NCBI GenBank assembly: GCA_000688615.1
Contig: JHVA01000001.1
Span: 3,286,001 to 3,350,000 of the forward strand
Source: Acidobacteriaceae bacterium KBS 146
GTDB lineage: Bacteria > Acidobacteriota > Terriglobia > Terriglobales > Acidobacteriaceae
Direction of reading: 5' to 3'
Length of the DNA stretch: 64,000 nt
This document shows positions 1-10,682 of the stretch, piece by piece. Under the pieces are notes generated by a model. That model saw only the letters and a program-made list of their open reading frames with translations. It did no database searches and was not told the origin of the DNA. The position numbers and the translations under genes were made by a program. Each line of letters starts with the position of its first letter. The stretch's first letter is position 1.

Positions 1-1
1 C

Positions 2-115
2 GACTTCTACTTCTTCGAGAAGACGAAGGTCGGCTTCTTTCTCGTTCGCGCCCTGCTGGTGCTGGTCTTCTTTCTTTATCTTGTCCGGGCTTCCGTGCGG
101 GACCGCATGCGTTAG
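2..115 (+). CDS. C-terminal end of a membrane protein (partial)
   Basis: An open frame enters from the left edge and stops at TAG 113-115, leaving 37 residues. They include one strongly hydrophobic stretch (VGFFLVRALLVLVFFLYLV) followed by a basic tail ending VRDRMR. This is the pattern of a last transmembrane helix with a cytoplasmic positive end. The body of the gene is outside the window, so the family cannot be named. Confidence 0.6.
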   Translation, partial: DFYFFEKTKVGFFLVRALLVLVFFLYLVRASVRDRMR

Positions 116-174
116 CAGCGCCAGCCTCTGGATGTTTGCGTTCCGCTCGGGACACGATCGCTACAAAAAAATGT

Positions 175-200
175 GCCGAGGGGTGCTAAACTCCCTCGGC
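175..200. other. Hairpin in a gene-poor stretch (116-436)
   Basis: GCCGAGGG (175-182) pairs with CCCTCGGC (193-200) around a 10-nt loop. A run of A (165-171) precedes it, so on the minus strand it would read as stem plus T-run, but no minus-strand gene feeds into it. The rest of 116-436 shows no convincing ORF, tRNA or repeat; it holds only the leader of the gene at 437. Confidence 0.4.
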
Positions 201-436
201 GAACCTGTCCTAAGCTTTGATACGAGTATCCCCGTACCTTCCGGAGCGCACACTCCCTACTCCGGGGGACAGGGATCACCCATTCGTAGTACACCCCCGT
301 TTCCTCTTGTTCCTCAGATATTTAGCGGACCTGGCCGACCCCATCCGCACACCCCTGTGAGCCACTTCGGTTTCGAAGGTGCTTCCAGAAGGAAGGTTTT
401 CAGCCACCTGTAGAATCCGGAAGGAAGGAGCAGGCG

Positions 437-838
437 ATGATTGCTTTCCTGGCAGAGGGAGTTCCCGATACATGTATGGCTGGAACGTTCCGCTCCTACG
501 GTGGAGTGGCTTTGCTCGTCACCGTGGTGGGGCTCGCCGAGGCCATCGTTTCGCTCGCCAGAGGGTTTCAGTGGTTCGGGGAGGAGAAGCGCTGCAGGCG
601 CGAAGGCACGCAGCCTCCGGACCGGCACCGGGCGAAGAGCTGGTTGCTTGGCAGCTGGGTCTTGCTGCCTCCCGTGTGGCTCTATGTCGAAGACATCTTT
701 CTCTTTCGTCACTTCGGCAAGGCCGCATGCTTCGACGGCTTTCGATACGCGCAGGAGCTTGTGGCCAGGGGCTGGATCGTTGTCGTCAGTGTGCTCGTGC
801 TCCTGTACTTTGGCCGGGAGATCTTCGGAAGGGAGTAA
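437..838 (+). CDS. Small membrane protein of unknown function
   Basis: 133 residues with three predicted membrane segments: about 21-42 (YGGVALLVTVVGLAEAIVSL), 68-90 (WLLGSWVLLPPVWLYVEDIF) and 112-128 (WIVVVSVLVLLYFG). The loop between the first two is rich in Arg and Lys. GGAAGGAGCAGGCG just upstream is a good Shine-Dalgarno and supports ATG 437. Two other frames are open across the same DNA (379-894 and 441-878), but only this one has alternating hydrophobic and charged segments and a ribosome-binding site. I do not recognise the family. Confidence 0.6.
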   Translation: MIAFLAEGVPDTCMAGTFRSYGGVALLVTVVGLAEAIVSLARGFQWFGEEKRCRREGTQPPDRHRAKSWLLGSWVLLPPVWLYVEDIFLFRHFGKAACFDGFRYAQELVARGWIVVVSVLVLLYFGREIFGRE

Positions 839-962
839 CTCTTGTGGCCTGCGAAGTCAGAAGTTTAGATGGCTTTGAAGAAGGGCCGCAGTAGAATCGT
901 TCCTGCGCCGACGGTCACCGGATCGTCGGCATCCGCCAAAGTTGGAGACTCGACCTGCTCGC

Positions 963-1826
963 ATGAAGGACTCTGCCGTTCTGCTGATTACATGCCCCGA
1001 CCAGAAGGGGCTCGTGGCCGCCGTCTCGGGCGAGCTCTACCGCTTTGGCGCCAACATTATCCACGCCGACCAGCACCGCGACCACGACGAGGGCCTCTTC
1101 TTCATGCGGGTCGAGTGGACCCTCAGCGACGAAGACGGGCAGCCCTTCGATATCCAGGCCTTCTCCAACGCCTTCACACCCATCGCTCAAAACTTCCGCA
1201 TGGACTCGCAGCTCCACGTCAGCGCTGTAAAGCCGCGAGTCGCCATCTTTGTCTCGCAGCACCTGCACTGCCTTGCTGATCTGCTGCACCGCCATCAGAT
1301 GGGCGAGCTCGACTGCGAGATTCCGCTGATCATCAGCAACCATACCGACGGCGAGCCGCTGGCACGCTTCTACGGCATCCAGTTCCATCACATTGCGTTG
1401 ACCGCGGCGACCAGGCCGGAGAACGAGGCGAAACAGATCGTCCTGCTCGAAGCCGCTGGGGTTGAGCTGGTGGTGCTCGCACGCTACATGCAGATCCTCT
1501 CGCCGGAGTTTGTGCGCCGCTATCCGTATCGCGTCATCAACGTACATCACTCCTTCCTTCCTGCATTTATTGGGGCGCGGCCGTATCACGCAGCTTATAA
1601 GCGCGGCGTCAAGCTGATCGGCGCTACCAGTCACTACGTGACCGAGGAGCTCGATGATGGACCCATCATCGAACAGGACGTCGCCCGCATCTCGCATCGC
1701 GACCAGGTCGATGATCTCATCGCCAAGGGCCGCGATCTTGAGCGCATGGTGCTCTCGCGCGCCGTCGCCTGGCACCTCGACCGCCGCATCCTGCGCTACG
1801 GCAACAAGACCGTTATCTTCGACTGA
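963..1826 (+). CDS. purU: Formyltetrahydrofolate deformylase PurU
   Basis: PurU hydrolyses 10-formyl-tetrahydrofolate to formate and tetrahydrofolate in the cytoplasm, balancing one-carbon pools and supplying formate for PurT. The 287-residue product has the expected order: an N-terminal ACT domain (about 5-85, starting with LLITCPDQKGLVAAVSGEL) and a C-terminal formyltransferase fold. The family motif VHHSFLPAF (about 194-202) and the segments GARPYHAAY and DDGPIIEQD are present. A TTG start at 942 is possible, but ATG 963 fits the usual family N terminus. Length matches the family (about 280). No operon partner is evident. Confidence 0.93.
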   Translation: MKDSAVLLITCPDQKGLVAAVSGELYRFGANIIHADQHRDHDEGLFFMRVEWTLSDEDGQPFDIQAFSNAFTPIAQNFRMDSQLHVSAVKPRVAIFVSQHLHCLADLLHRHQMGELDCEIPLIISNHTDGEPLARFYGIQFHHIALTAATRPENEAKQIVLLEAAGVELVVLARYMQILSPEFVRRYPYRVINVHHSFLPAFIGARPYHAAYKRGVKLIGATSHYVTEELDDGPIIEQDVARISHRDQVDDLIAKGRDLERMVLSRAVAWHLDRRILRYGNKTVIFD

Positions 1827-1848
1827 TCCCGGCTGAATCCGGGAATTT
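1827..1848 (+). terminator. Possible purU terminator
   Basis: TCCCGG (1827-1832) and CCGGGA (1839-1844) form a short GC stem directly after the purU stop, followed by ATTTCC. The U-run is poor, so termination is only plausible. Confidence 0.35.
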
Positions 1849-1870
1849 CCCCGAACACATCCCACCTGGA

Positions 1871-1910
1871 GTGTCATCCCCGCCTAGGTCGAGGGATCTG
1901 CTTTTTGCGG
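1871..1910 (+). repeat. Interspersed intergenic repeat, copy A
   Basis: GTGTCATCCCCG followed by GTCGAGGGATCTGC and TTTTTGCGG. The same head and tail recur at 2946-2995 and, inverted, at 30121-30172. It lies between purU and the next gene. I recall similar GTGTCAT...GGATCTGC elements from Terriglobia genomes; the function is unknown. Confidence 0.6.
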
Positions 1911-2015
1911 AAGCGGCGCAAGATGCATCCGGAGAAGCGCTGCGGCATGAAAGACGCCGCCTCGGCCAAAAGAACACAGCTTTCGATTAGAGTGTAGTGA
2001 TGCCGAGGGACGCAC

Positions 2016-2873
2016 ATGCTTAATCGAAGAACGTTTACCGGAATGCTGGCGGCAGCGGCACTCACGCCGCGCATCGCAGCGGGCGAGACCATGGACGACC
2101 GCTTCTCCGTCATGATCTGGGTGTTGCGCAAGCGCGCCAGCTTCGAGCAGAATCTCGAAACCGTCGCCAAAGCCGGCTACAAGCACATCGAGCTGATCGG
2201 CGAGTTCTGGCAGTGGAGCGATGCTGAGCGCGAGCGCAACGTGGCAAAGATGGCCCAGCTTGGCATCACCATCGACGCCACCACGGGCATGAAGCTCGGC
2301 TTTGCCGATCCCGCAACCGGCGACGCCTACATCGCAGAGCTCAGGAAGCTGATCGTCGCGGCCAGGCAGGTGAAGTGCTCGCGCCTTATTCTGATGTCGG
2401 GTAAGGTACTGCCTGCTGTCGGCGACGAAGGCCAGCGTGCAGCCTCGATCGCTACACTCAAGCGCGCTGCCGAGGTGCTCGAAGGCGAAGGCATGAGCGC
2501 TCTGCTCGAACCCATCGATCGCCTCGAAAACCCGACCTACTGGATGGATGGAGTGGAGGAGGCGGCGACCATCACGCGCTCTGTCGGCAGCCCCCGCGTC
2601 CGTGTGCTCTATGACCTGTATCACGAGCAGCGCACGCGCGGAAACCTGCTTGAAAAACTTGCAAAGGTACTCGACCAGGTCGATCTCGTCCACGTAGCCG
2701 ACGTCCCTCGCCGCAGCGATCCTGGCACCGGCGAGATGGCATGGCCCGTCATCTACCGCAGGCTGAAGGCGCTGAACTACAAGGGAATGATTGCGATGGA
2801 GTTCTACCCCGACGGCGATCCCATGGAAGCGCTGCGAAAAGCACGGCTCGAGGCAGAGCGGGAGCTGGCCTGA
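2016..2873 (+). CDS. Tat-exported hydroxypyruvate isomerase-like TIM-barrel protein
   Basis: 285 residues of the AP-endonuclease-2/xylose isomerase-like TIM-barrel superfamily. It resembles hydroxypyruvate isomerase and sugar-phosphate epimerases. Likely metal or acid-base residues sit in LLEPIDR, YDLYHEQ and AMEFYP, at the ends of barrel strands. The N terminus reads MLNRRTFTGMLAAAALTPRIAAG, a twin-arginine-type signal with a hydrophobic core. Family members are usually cytoplasmic, so the mature enzyme would act in the periplasm, as other Tat-exported isomerase homologues of this phylum do. The substrate cannot be read from sequence. The stop is followed by a repeat copy. Confidence 0.8.
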   Translation: MLNRRTFTGMLAAAALTPRIAAGETMDDRFSVMIWVLRKRASFEQNLETVAKAGYKHIELIGEFWQWSDAERERNVAKMAQLGITIDATTGMKLGFADPATGDAYIAELRKLIVAARQVKCSRLILMSGKVLPAVGDEGQRAASIATLKRAAEVLEGEGMSALLEPIDRLENPTYWMDGVEEAATITRSVGSPRVRVLYDLYHEQRTRGNLLEKLAKVLDQVDLVHVADVPRRSDPGTGEMAWPVIYRRLKALNYKGMIAMEFYPDGDPMEALRKARLEAERELA

Positions 2874-2945
2874 GCCGACCCAACCTGAGCCAACCCGACC
2901 CGGCGGGAGCCCATCTAGGCCGCCCAACGTGGCCGCCCAAAAACA

Positions 2946-2995
2946 GTGTCATCCCGACCGAAGCGCGGCGAAGTGGAGGGATCTGCGTTTCGCGG
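2946..2995 (+). repeat. Interspersed intergenic repeat, copy B
   Basis: GTGTCATCCCGACCGAAGCG, then GAAGTGGAGGGATCTGCG and TTTCGCGG. This is the best-preserved copy, in the 274-nt gap before lipA. It shares head and tail with copy A and with the inverted copy D. Confidence 0.65.
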
Positions 2996-3147
2996 GTATC
3001 GCCACAGGCGCTGCCGACAGACCAGGTCTCCGCTCCACAGGTCGATGAGGCGGCACTGAGCGAAGCCGCCGCGACCGCAGCCACGCGGCCATATCCCGCA
3101 AGTGCGATAAACGCTCTCAATAAGGTCCAGCTACAATAAAAGACGAG

Positions 3148-4083
3148 ATGACGCCCGCGTCCGAGCTGATCCAGATCGACCTTTCGCCCAGAAAGCCCGC
3201 GCCCAAACCTGCGTGGCTCAAGGCGAAGGCTCCCATGGGCGAGACCTTCCACAATCTCAAGAAGATGGCGCGCGATCTGAACCTGCACACCGTCTGCGAG
3301 AGCGCACAGTGCCCCAACATCGGCGAGTGCTGGAACCAGAAGGCGGCGACCTTCATGATGCTCGGCAACCTGTGCACGCGCCGCTGCGGCTTCTGCGCGG
3401 TGCCCAAGGGCAGGCCGGAGCCTATCGATCAGGACGAGCCGCGCCGCGTCGCCTACGCTGTCGCGCAGCTTGGCCTCAATCACGCCGTGATCACCAGCGT
3501 GAATCGCGACGACGACAACATCGGCGCGGCACAGGCCTTCGTCAACGTCGTCGAGGAGATTCGTCTGCAGGCCCCCGGCTGCCGCGTTGAGATCCTGACC
3601 CCTGACTTTCAGGGAAATGAAGAGTCGCTGCGCATGGTCGTCAAGGTGCGCCCCGAGATCCTGAATCACAACATCGAGACCGTGCCGCGCCTCTATCGCG
3701 TGGCCAAATCCGGTGGGCGTTACGAAAAGTCGCTGTACTTTCTGAAGCATGCGAAGGAGATCGCGGCGGAGATGTTCTCTGACCGTGACGGCGACCAGAT
3801 CGTCACCAAGACCGGCATCATCGTCGGCCTCGGCGAGGAGATGCACGAGCTGCTCTCGGTCTTCCGCGATCTTGCCGACCGCAAAGTCGACATCCTCACC
3901 ATCGGCCAGTATCTGCGCCCCTCGCGCGATCATCTGCCGATGGCGCGGTACTACACTCCGGAAGAGTTCGCCTTCCTCAAGCACGAGGCGATGGCGATGG
4001 GCTTCAAGCACGTCGAGTCCGGCCCGCTCGTGCGCTCCAGCTATCACGCGCAGGAACAGGCAGAGTCCACCGGACTGGCCTAG
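3148..4083 (+). CDS. lipA: Lipoyl synthase LipA
   Basis: Radical-SAM enzyme that inserts two sulfurs into protein-bound octanoyl groups to make the lipoyl cofactor of 2-oxoacid dehydrogenases. All key motifs are visible in the 311 residues. The auxiliary cluster motif is CESAQCPNIGEC (CX4CX5C), the radical-SAM cluster is CTRRCGFC (CX3CX2C), and RSSY near the C terminus supplies the serine ligand. One departure from textbook LipA is RDDDNIGAA where many have RDDLPDGGA. Start ATG 3148 has only a weak ribosome-binding site. No lipB is adjacent, so octanoyl transfer must be encoded elsewhere. Confidence 0.95.
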   Translation: MTPASELIQIDLSPRKPAPKPAWLKAKAPMGETFHNLKKMARDLNLHTVCESAQCPNIGECWNQKAATFMMLGNLCTRRCGFCAVPKGRPEPIDQDEPRRVAYAVAQLGLNHAVITSVNRDDDNIGAAQAFVNVVEEIRLQAPGCRVEILTPDFQGNEESLRMVVKVRPEILNHNIETVPRLYRVAKSGGRYEKSLYFLKHAKEIAAEMFSDRDGDQIVTKTGIIVGLGEEMHELLSVFRDLADRKVDILTIGQYLRPSRDHLPMARYYTPEEFAFLKHEAMAMGFKHVESGPLVRSSYHAQEQAESTGLA

Positions 4084-4100
4084 CCCCACTTAGCCCGACG

Positions 4101-4120
4101 GAGTGTCATTTCCGGCAAAG
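4101..4120 (+). repeat. Interspersed repeat fragment, copy C
   Basis: A short GAGTGTCATTTCCGG head without the GGATCTGC tail, in the gap between lipA and its convergent neighbour. Treated as a decayed copy of the same repeat family. Confidence 0.3.
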
Positions 4121-4250
4121 CTAAGCCCCGCATTTTGAGATGCGGTGGGCAGACCCAACCCCTGTATGCTCCCAGCCATCCGTCCTTCTGACCCGCAGGC
4201 GAAGCATGCCTGTCTTTTGCCAAAAACCGTCACAACTGTTTGTCTTTGCC

Positions 4251-4288
4251 CAAAAAAGAGGAGTCGTGAACCTGGGAAACACGACTCC
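4251..4288 (-). terminator. Rho-independent terminator of the TIGR03118 gene
   Basis: GGAGTCGTG (4260-4268) pairs perfectly with CACGACTCC (4280-4288) over an 11-nt loop. On the minus strand it is followed by CTCTTTTTTG, a proper U-run. It lies 16 nt beyond the stop of the gene ending at 4304. Confidence 0.85.
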
Positions 4289-4303
4289 AGAGGGAAGGAG
4301 AAT

Positions 4304-5524
4304 TTACTGATCGTTGCCCTGTACCTGCTCGGCAGGAACGGGCACCAGATATCCGAAGATGCCTGCGCTGCCCTGGTTGGGACCTCCGGCAAAGTACAGC
4401 TCGGCGGCTGGCGCTGCATGGGCGTCATAGCTGCTCGCGGTCGCTGCGTTCGCGAAGCTGATTCCCCAGATGCCGTTGATGGCCAGCGGCTTTCCGCTCG
4501 TATCCTCCAGCAACCCAACGAACTTGCCCGTGGCAATGTCATAGGCGGAGATAAATCCCGCTGACTGCGTCGTTCCGCCTGCGGCAAAGTTCGAAACCAG
4601 CAGGCAGTGGCTGAACTTGCCAAAGTCGAGTGGAGCCAGCGCTACGCCCCAGGGGGCATTCAGCCAGTCGCCATGCTCCAGCCGCAGCAGCAGTCTGCCG
4701 TCCGACGAGTAGATATCGACATAGCCAAGGCCAGGGCCGGGCGTTTCAAACGGGTTTCCCGCAAAGTGCAGCGCGTAGGTCACGACAATGTCGTTCCCAA
4801 CCGTCTGCACGTTGAACGGAACATAGTTTCGCGGAAGCCGATCGTCAGTGAAGGGCTTGTCGTCGTTGTCGAAGATGCCCTGATCCTCGAAGAAGTGATC
4901 GTGGTGGCCGCGTCCCTTGTCGTTGAGCGTCACCGGTTTGAAGGCGTTATCGAAGACGTCGACACGGCCCTTCAGAAAGTTTGCTGCGTAAAGGTAGCGC
5001 TGGCCGTCAATTGTAGCTGCTGTCAGCCCGGTATAGCCCGATCCGGCCGCGCCGCGAGCCATGGTCATGGCGTTGGTCGAAGGCGGGTTCGCTCCCTGCG
5101 CGACTCCTACAGTGGGGTTCCAGGCAGCAATGCTTCCATCGAGTGTTGCAAACAGAAAGACCGCCTGCTTCTGAGGCGCAATCAGGAAGTCGGTGGTGCT
5201 TCCGTTGAAGATGGTTCCAGTTGGCGTGCCGTGCGGAAACGTCTGGTCGGCAGGATTCGACTTGGGAATCGTGACCACGAGAGACTGCTTCGTTCCCGGA
5301 CCGTTGTAAAGCGTTGCGACTCCCGTTCCCTGATCAGACACCCACCATGCGGTTCCCGGTCCTCGGGAGATTCCCCAGCCGTTGACCAGCTGAGGGTCAA
5401 CCGCCGCGGCAGATCCTGTGGTGTTGGCATCGAGATTGGTTTGGGTGTAATGCTGTGCAAAGACAGAGGGGGACAGTGAAAGTGCCACTGTTACTCCTGC
5501 TGTCAGACTCGGAATTAGTTTCAT
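4304..5524 (-). CDS. Secreted TIGR03118-family beta-propeller-like protein
   Basis: 406 residues beginning with a Sec signal peptide (MKLIPSLTAGVTVALSLSPSVFAQ). The mature part opens YTQTNLDANTTGSAAAVDPQLVNGWGISRGPGTAWWVSDQGTG and continues with repeated blades (ATLYNGPG, GLTAATIDGQRYLYAANFLKGRVDVFD, GYVDIYSSDGRLL). This matches, from memory, the TIGR03118 conserved family, a secreted propeller of unknown function. AAGGAG 9 nt before ATG supports the start. It is divergent from the ABC-F gene and has its own terminator, so it is a single-gene unit. No catalytic residues can be assigned. Confidence 0.8.
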   Translation of the reverse strand: MKLIPSLTAGVTVALSLSPSVFAQHYTQTNLDANTTGSAAAVDPQLVNGWGISRGPGTAWWVSDQGTGVATLYNGPGTKQSLVVTIPKSNPADQTFPHGTPTGTIFNGSTTDFLIAPQKQAVFLFATLDGSIAAWNPTVGVAQGANPPSTNAMTMARGAAGSGYTGLTAATIDGQRYLYAANFLKGRVDVFDNAFKPVTLNDKGRGHHDHFFEDQGIFDNDDKPFTDDRLPRNYVPFNVQTVGNDIVVTYALHFAGNPFETPGPGLGYVDIYSSDGRLLLRLEHGDWLNAPWGVALAPLDFGKFSHCLLVSNFAAGGTTQSAGFISAYDIATGKFVGLLEDTSGKPLAINGIWGISFANAATASSYDAHAAPAAELYFAGGPNQGSAGIFGYLVPVPAEQVQGNDQ

Positions 5525-5731
5525 GACGAGGTGCTCCTTGTGTTGCTGTATTGCCCCGCAAGGGCCGGGGAAACATGCTCCATCGTGGGGACGGAGCGGA
5601 ACAACCGGCGGGGAGAAACTGGTGGTTGATCCTTCGTCAGCCTAGGGGTCATCAGACAGACCGGTGTCATGGATTTGTCATCCCTTCGTCAAAAAACGGA
5701 ATTCGGCGGCAGGATGAGAAAATAGAAGTGC

Positions 5732-7702
<1,971 letters not shown>

Positions 7703-7836
7703 TCGACGCTCTTCTGGAGCGGGTACGAACTGATCCTGTTGTTGCGCTGCTGAAAACGGAATCGGCGCTGAATGATGGCAAAAGCATCTAACGATTTGCT
7801 CTTTGTGCCACACTCAGGAAGAGGTGAAAGGCGATC

Positions 7837-9141
7837 GTGCTGATGCTGCTGGCGACCATAACTTTACCGACAGGTCTCGTCGCGCTTGGCGTCATCGCGC
7901 TTCTGCTTTTATCAACCTTGATGCTTTCGGGCCTCTTCGGCCCAATGCCGAAGTATGAGATTCGTGGAGGTGAAAATCTTCCCTCCAATCAGACTCCGGA
8001 GTTTCTCAGCCTTCTCGAGTCGCTCGCTGATGCCGGCGTCAATCGGACTGGAAGGTTCGAGGTCCTCAAAGACGGCCATACGTTTTATCCCGCTGAGCTG
8101 GAGGCCATTCATGCCGCAAAGCGAAGCGTAAACCTTGAAGCCTACATCTTTCAGAACTGCCAGATCGGTCGTATGTATCTCCAGGCCCTCACCGAGCGGG
8201 CTCGGAATGGAGTGGCGGTGAACGTCGCACTGGATGCCTTTGGAAGCGCCGGAACCACAAGAGCCTTCTTCCGTCCTCTGCTGCAAGCCGGTGGGAAGGT
8301 GTGCTGGTATAACGGCCCCGCATGGTATCGCCTTACCCAGTTAGATCACCGCACCCATCGTGAACTGCTCGTCGTCGATGGGCTGGTCGGTTTTATCGGC
8401 GGAGCCGGCATTGGAGATCATTGGTATACAGGCGTGCATGGCCATCCCGCATGGCGCGACACCATGGTCCGAGTAGAAGGGGAGCCTGTCATGAATCTGC
8501 AGGCCACATTTGCAGAAAACTGGCTCGAAGCCAACGGCGAGCTTCTTGTCGGCCGCATCTATTTTCCAGATATTCCCACTCTCGAAGAGACGGCGGCCCT
8601 CGTCGTCAACAGCACGCCTTCCACCGGTGGTTCTACCCGGGCTCGTGTTCTGTTTCAGCTGCTGCTGGCTTCGGCGCAACACAGCATCTCCATCACTACG
8701 CCGTACTTTCTGCCTGACAAAGGTCTCATGCACGAGCTTTGTCTTGCCGTTCAGCGCGGTGTTCAGGTCCGCATTCTTGTTCCCGGCAAGCGCAGCGATC
8801 ACATCCTTACCCGAAGCACAAGCCGTGGGGGATACGGCAAACTCCTAGAAGCAGGAGCGGCCATCTACGAATACGAGCCGTCGATGATGCACGCGAAGAT
8901 TCTCTGCATCGATCATCAATGGAGCGTCGTTGGTTCAACCAACTTCGACAACCGCTCCTTCGGAATCAACGACGAGGTCAATCTCGCCGTGTGCAATCAT
9001 GCTCTGGCTCGCCGTCTGGAAAGTGATTTTCAATCGGACCTTGCCGACAGCACGCGAGTCACGCTTCAATCCTGGAAGGCGAGGCCCATCCACGAACGCA
9101 TCACAGAGGCCCTGGGCTGGATCTTTGAACGTCAGCAATAG
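7837..9141 (+). CDS. Cardiolipin synthase-like phospholipase D protein (ClsB type)
   Basis: 434 residues. An N-terminal membrane helix (about 5-35) is followed by two phospholipase D domains. HKD motif 2 is intact (His352, Lys354, Asp359 in HAKILCID). Motif 1 reads HRELLVVDG: His174 and Asp181 are present but the lysine position is Glu176. Cardiolipin synthases of this fold join phosphatidylglycerol with a second phospholipid at the membrane. The start is GTG 7837 with GAGGTG 10 nt upstream. The next gene starts 2 nt after this stop and is an EEP phosphatase, mirroring the ybhP-ybhO(clsB) pair of E. coli. Activity is uncertain because of the motif 1 change. Confidence 0.85.
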   Translation: MLMLLATITLPTGLVALGVIALLLLSTLMLSGLFGPMPKYEIRGGENLPSNQTPEFLSLLESLADAGVNRTGRFEVLKDGHTFYPAELEAIHAAKRSVNLEAYIFQNCQIGRMYLQALTERARNGVAVNVALDAFGSAGTTRAFFRPLLQAGGKVCWYNGPAWYRLTQLDHRTHRELLVVDGLVGFIGGAGIGDHWYTGVHGHPAWRDTMVRVEGEPVMNLQATFAENWLEANGELLVGRIYFPDIPTLEETAALVVNSTPSTGGSTRARVLFQLLLASAQHSISITTPYFLPDKGLMHELCLAVQRGVQVRILVPGKRSDHILTRSTSRGGYGKLLEAGAAIYEYEPSMMHAKILCIDHQWSVVGSTNFDNRSFGINDEVNLAVCNHALARRLESDFQSDLADSTRVTLQSWKARPIHERITEALGWIFERQQ

Positions 9142-9143
9142 GC

Positions 9144-9887
9144 ATGAAGACTTTGCAGCAGCTTCGGGTCGCAACATATAACGTCCACAAGTGTCGCGGA
9201 TTGGACCAGAAGGTCTCGCCTGCCCGAATCGTTGAGGTGATCCGGCAACTGGACGCCGACGTCATCTGCCTGCAGGAGGTCGTCAACGCCCCTCTCGGTC
9301 CACCGCAGTTCAACCAGGCCGAACAGATAGCAGCAGGCCTGCAGGAGTACACCTGGGCGTTCGGCAGCAACCGTCCGCTGCAGGGTGGAACCTATGGAAA
9401 CATGACGCTGACCCGGCTCTCCCTTACTGCCTGGCAGAATCACGATCTCACCCATCAGCAACGCGAAGAGCGCGGCGTGTTGCAGACTGACGTCGAGCTC
9501 GATAGCGAACGAACCCTTCGCATATTCAATGTCCATCTCGGGACCAGCTACACGGAACGCCGTCATCAGGGCCGTCGGTTGGTAGGGGAGGGCGTCCTAG
9601 CACAGACTGGAATCAGCCACCCGAGGCTGGTCCTCGGTGATCTCAATGAGTGGACCAGAGGTTTGACCACAAGGCTTCTTCGGAATGAGTTCGAGACCTT
9701 CCGCCCAAAACACATCTGGCGTTTTCCAAGAACCTTTCCCGGAATTCTGCCTCTGATGACACTGGATCATCTGTACTTCGAGTCTCCCCTCTCACTTGTG
9801 GATACGCATCTATGGCGCAGCCGTCTGGCAATCCTCGCCTCCGATCACCTTCCTCTCACCGCCACCTTCGAGGTGCGCAAGCCCTGA
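9144..9887 (+). CDS. Endonuclease/exonuclease/phosphatase (EEP) family protein, YbhP-like
   Basis: 247 residues of the EEP (DNase I-like) fold. Visible catalytic motifs are YNVHKCRG at the N terminus, ICLQEV (metal-binding Glu), GDLNEW (Asp/Asn) and SDHLPL at the C terminus (Asp-His pair). There is no signal peptide. The start lies 2 nt after the cls-like stop, so the two are probably one transcript and translationally coupled. Relatives of the same arrangement (YbhP beside ClsB in E. coli) suggest a role in phospholipid or phosphodiester metabolism rather than DNA cutting; that is inference from context. Confidence 0.85.
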   Translation: MKTLQQLRVATYNVHKCRGLDQKVSPARIVEVIRQLDADVICLQEVVNAPLGPPQFNQAEQIAAGLQEYTWAFGSNRPLQGGTYGNMTLTRLSLTAWQNHDLTHQQREERGVLQTDVELDSERTLRIFNVHLGTSYTERRHQGRRLVGEGVLAQTGISHPRLVLGDLNEWTRGLTTRLLRNEFETFRPKHIWRFPRTFPGILPLMTLDHLYFESPLSLVDTHLWRSRLAILASDHLPLTATFEVRKP

Positions 9888-9968
9888 TCGTTCAAGGCTG
9901 AAGATCGGCAGAAGTCCCCTTTCACATCGCAGCCACGGGCAGTGTGTCGCAGAGTAAACTCTCCCGTA

Positions 9969-10517
<549 letters not shown>

Positions 10518-10682
10518 CCATCGGGCTTGTTAACCCGCGTCGCCCGCTCGATGGAGCAGCTCGCGGGCCTGAAAGTTGTCCGGCGAATCCCTTGGTTCAA
10601 GGGAGGTTTATCGTGGCGATGCTACACTCGCGGCACACTTAAATTCATCACCAACCCCGGACCCTGGGTGAGGGAGCACGAG

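Noticed and set aside
379..894. Alternative 171- and 145-codon ORFs over the small membrane protein gene
   Set aside because: They lack a ribosome site and show Arg/Ser/Pro-rich, unstructured translations typical of high-GC shadow frames.
9942..9968. GTG start for the DHFR-like gene
   Set aside because: It adds nine residues not typical of the family; ATG 9969 gives the standard RPLRYSINVTLDG opening.
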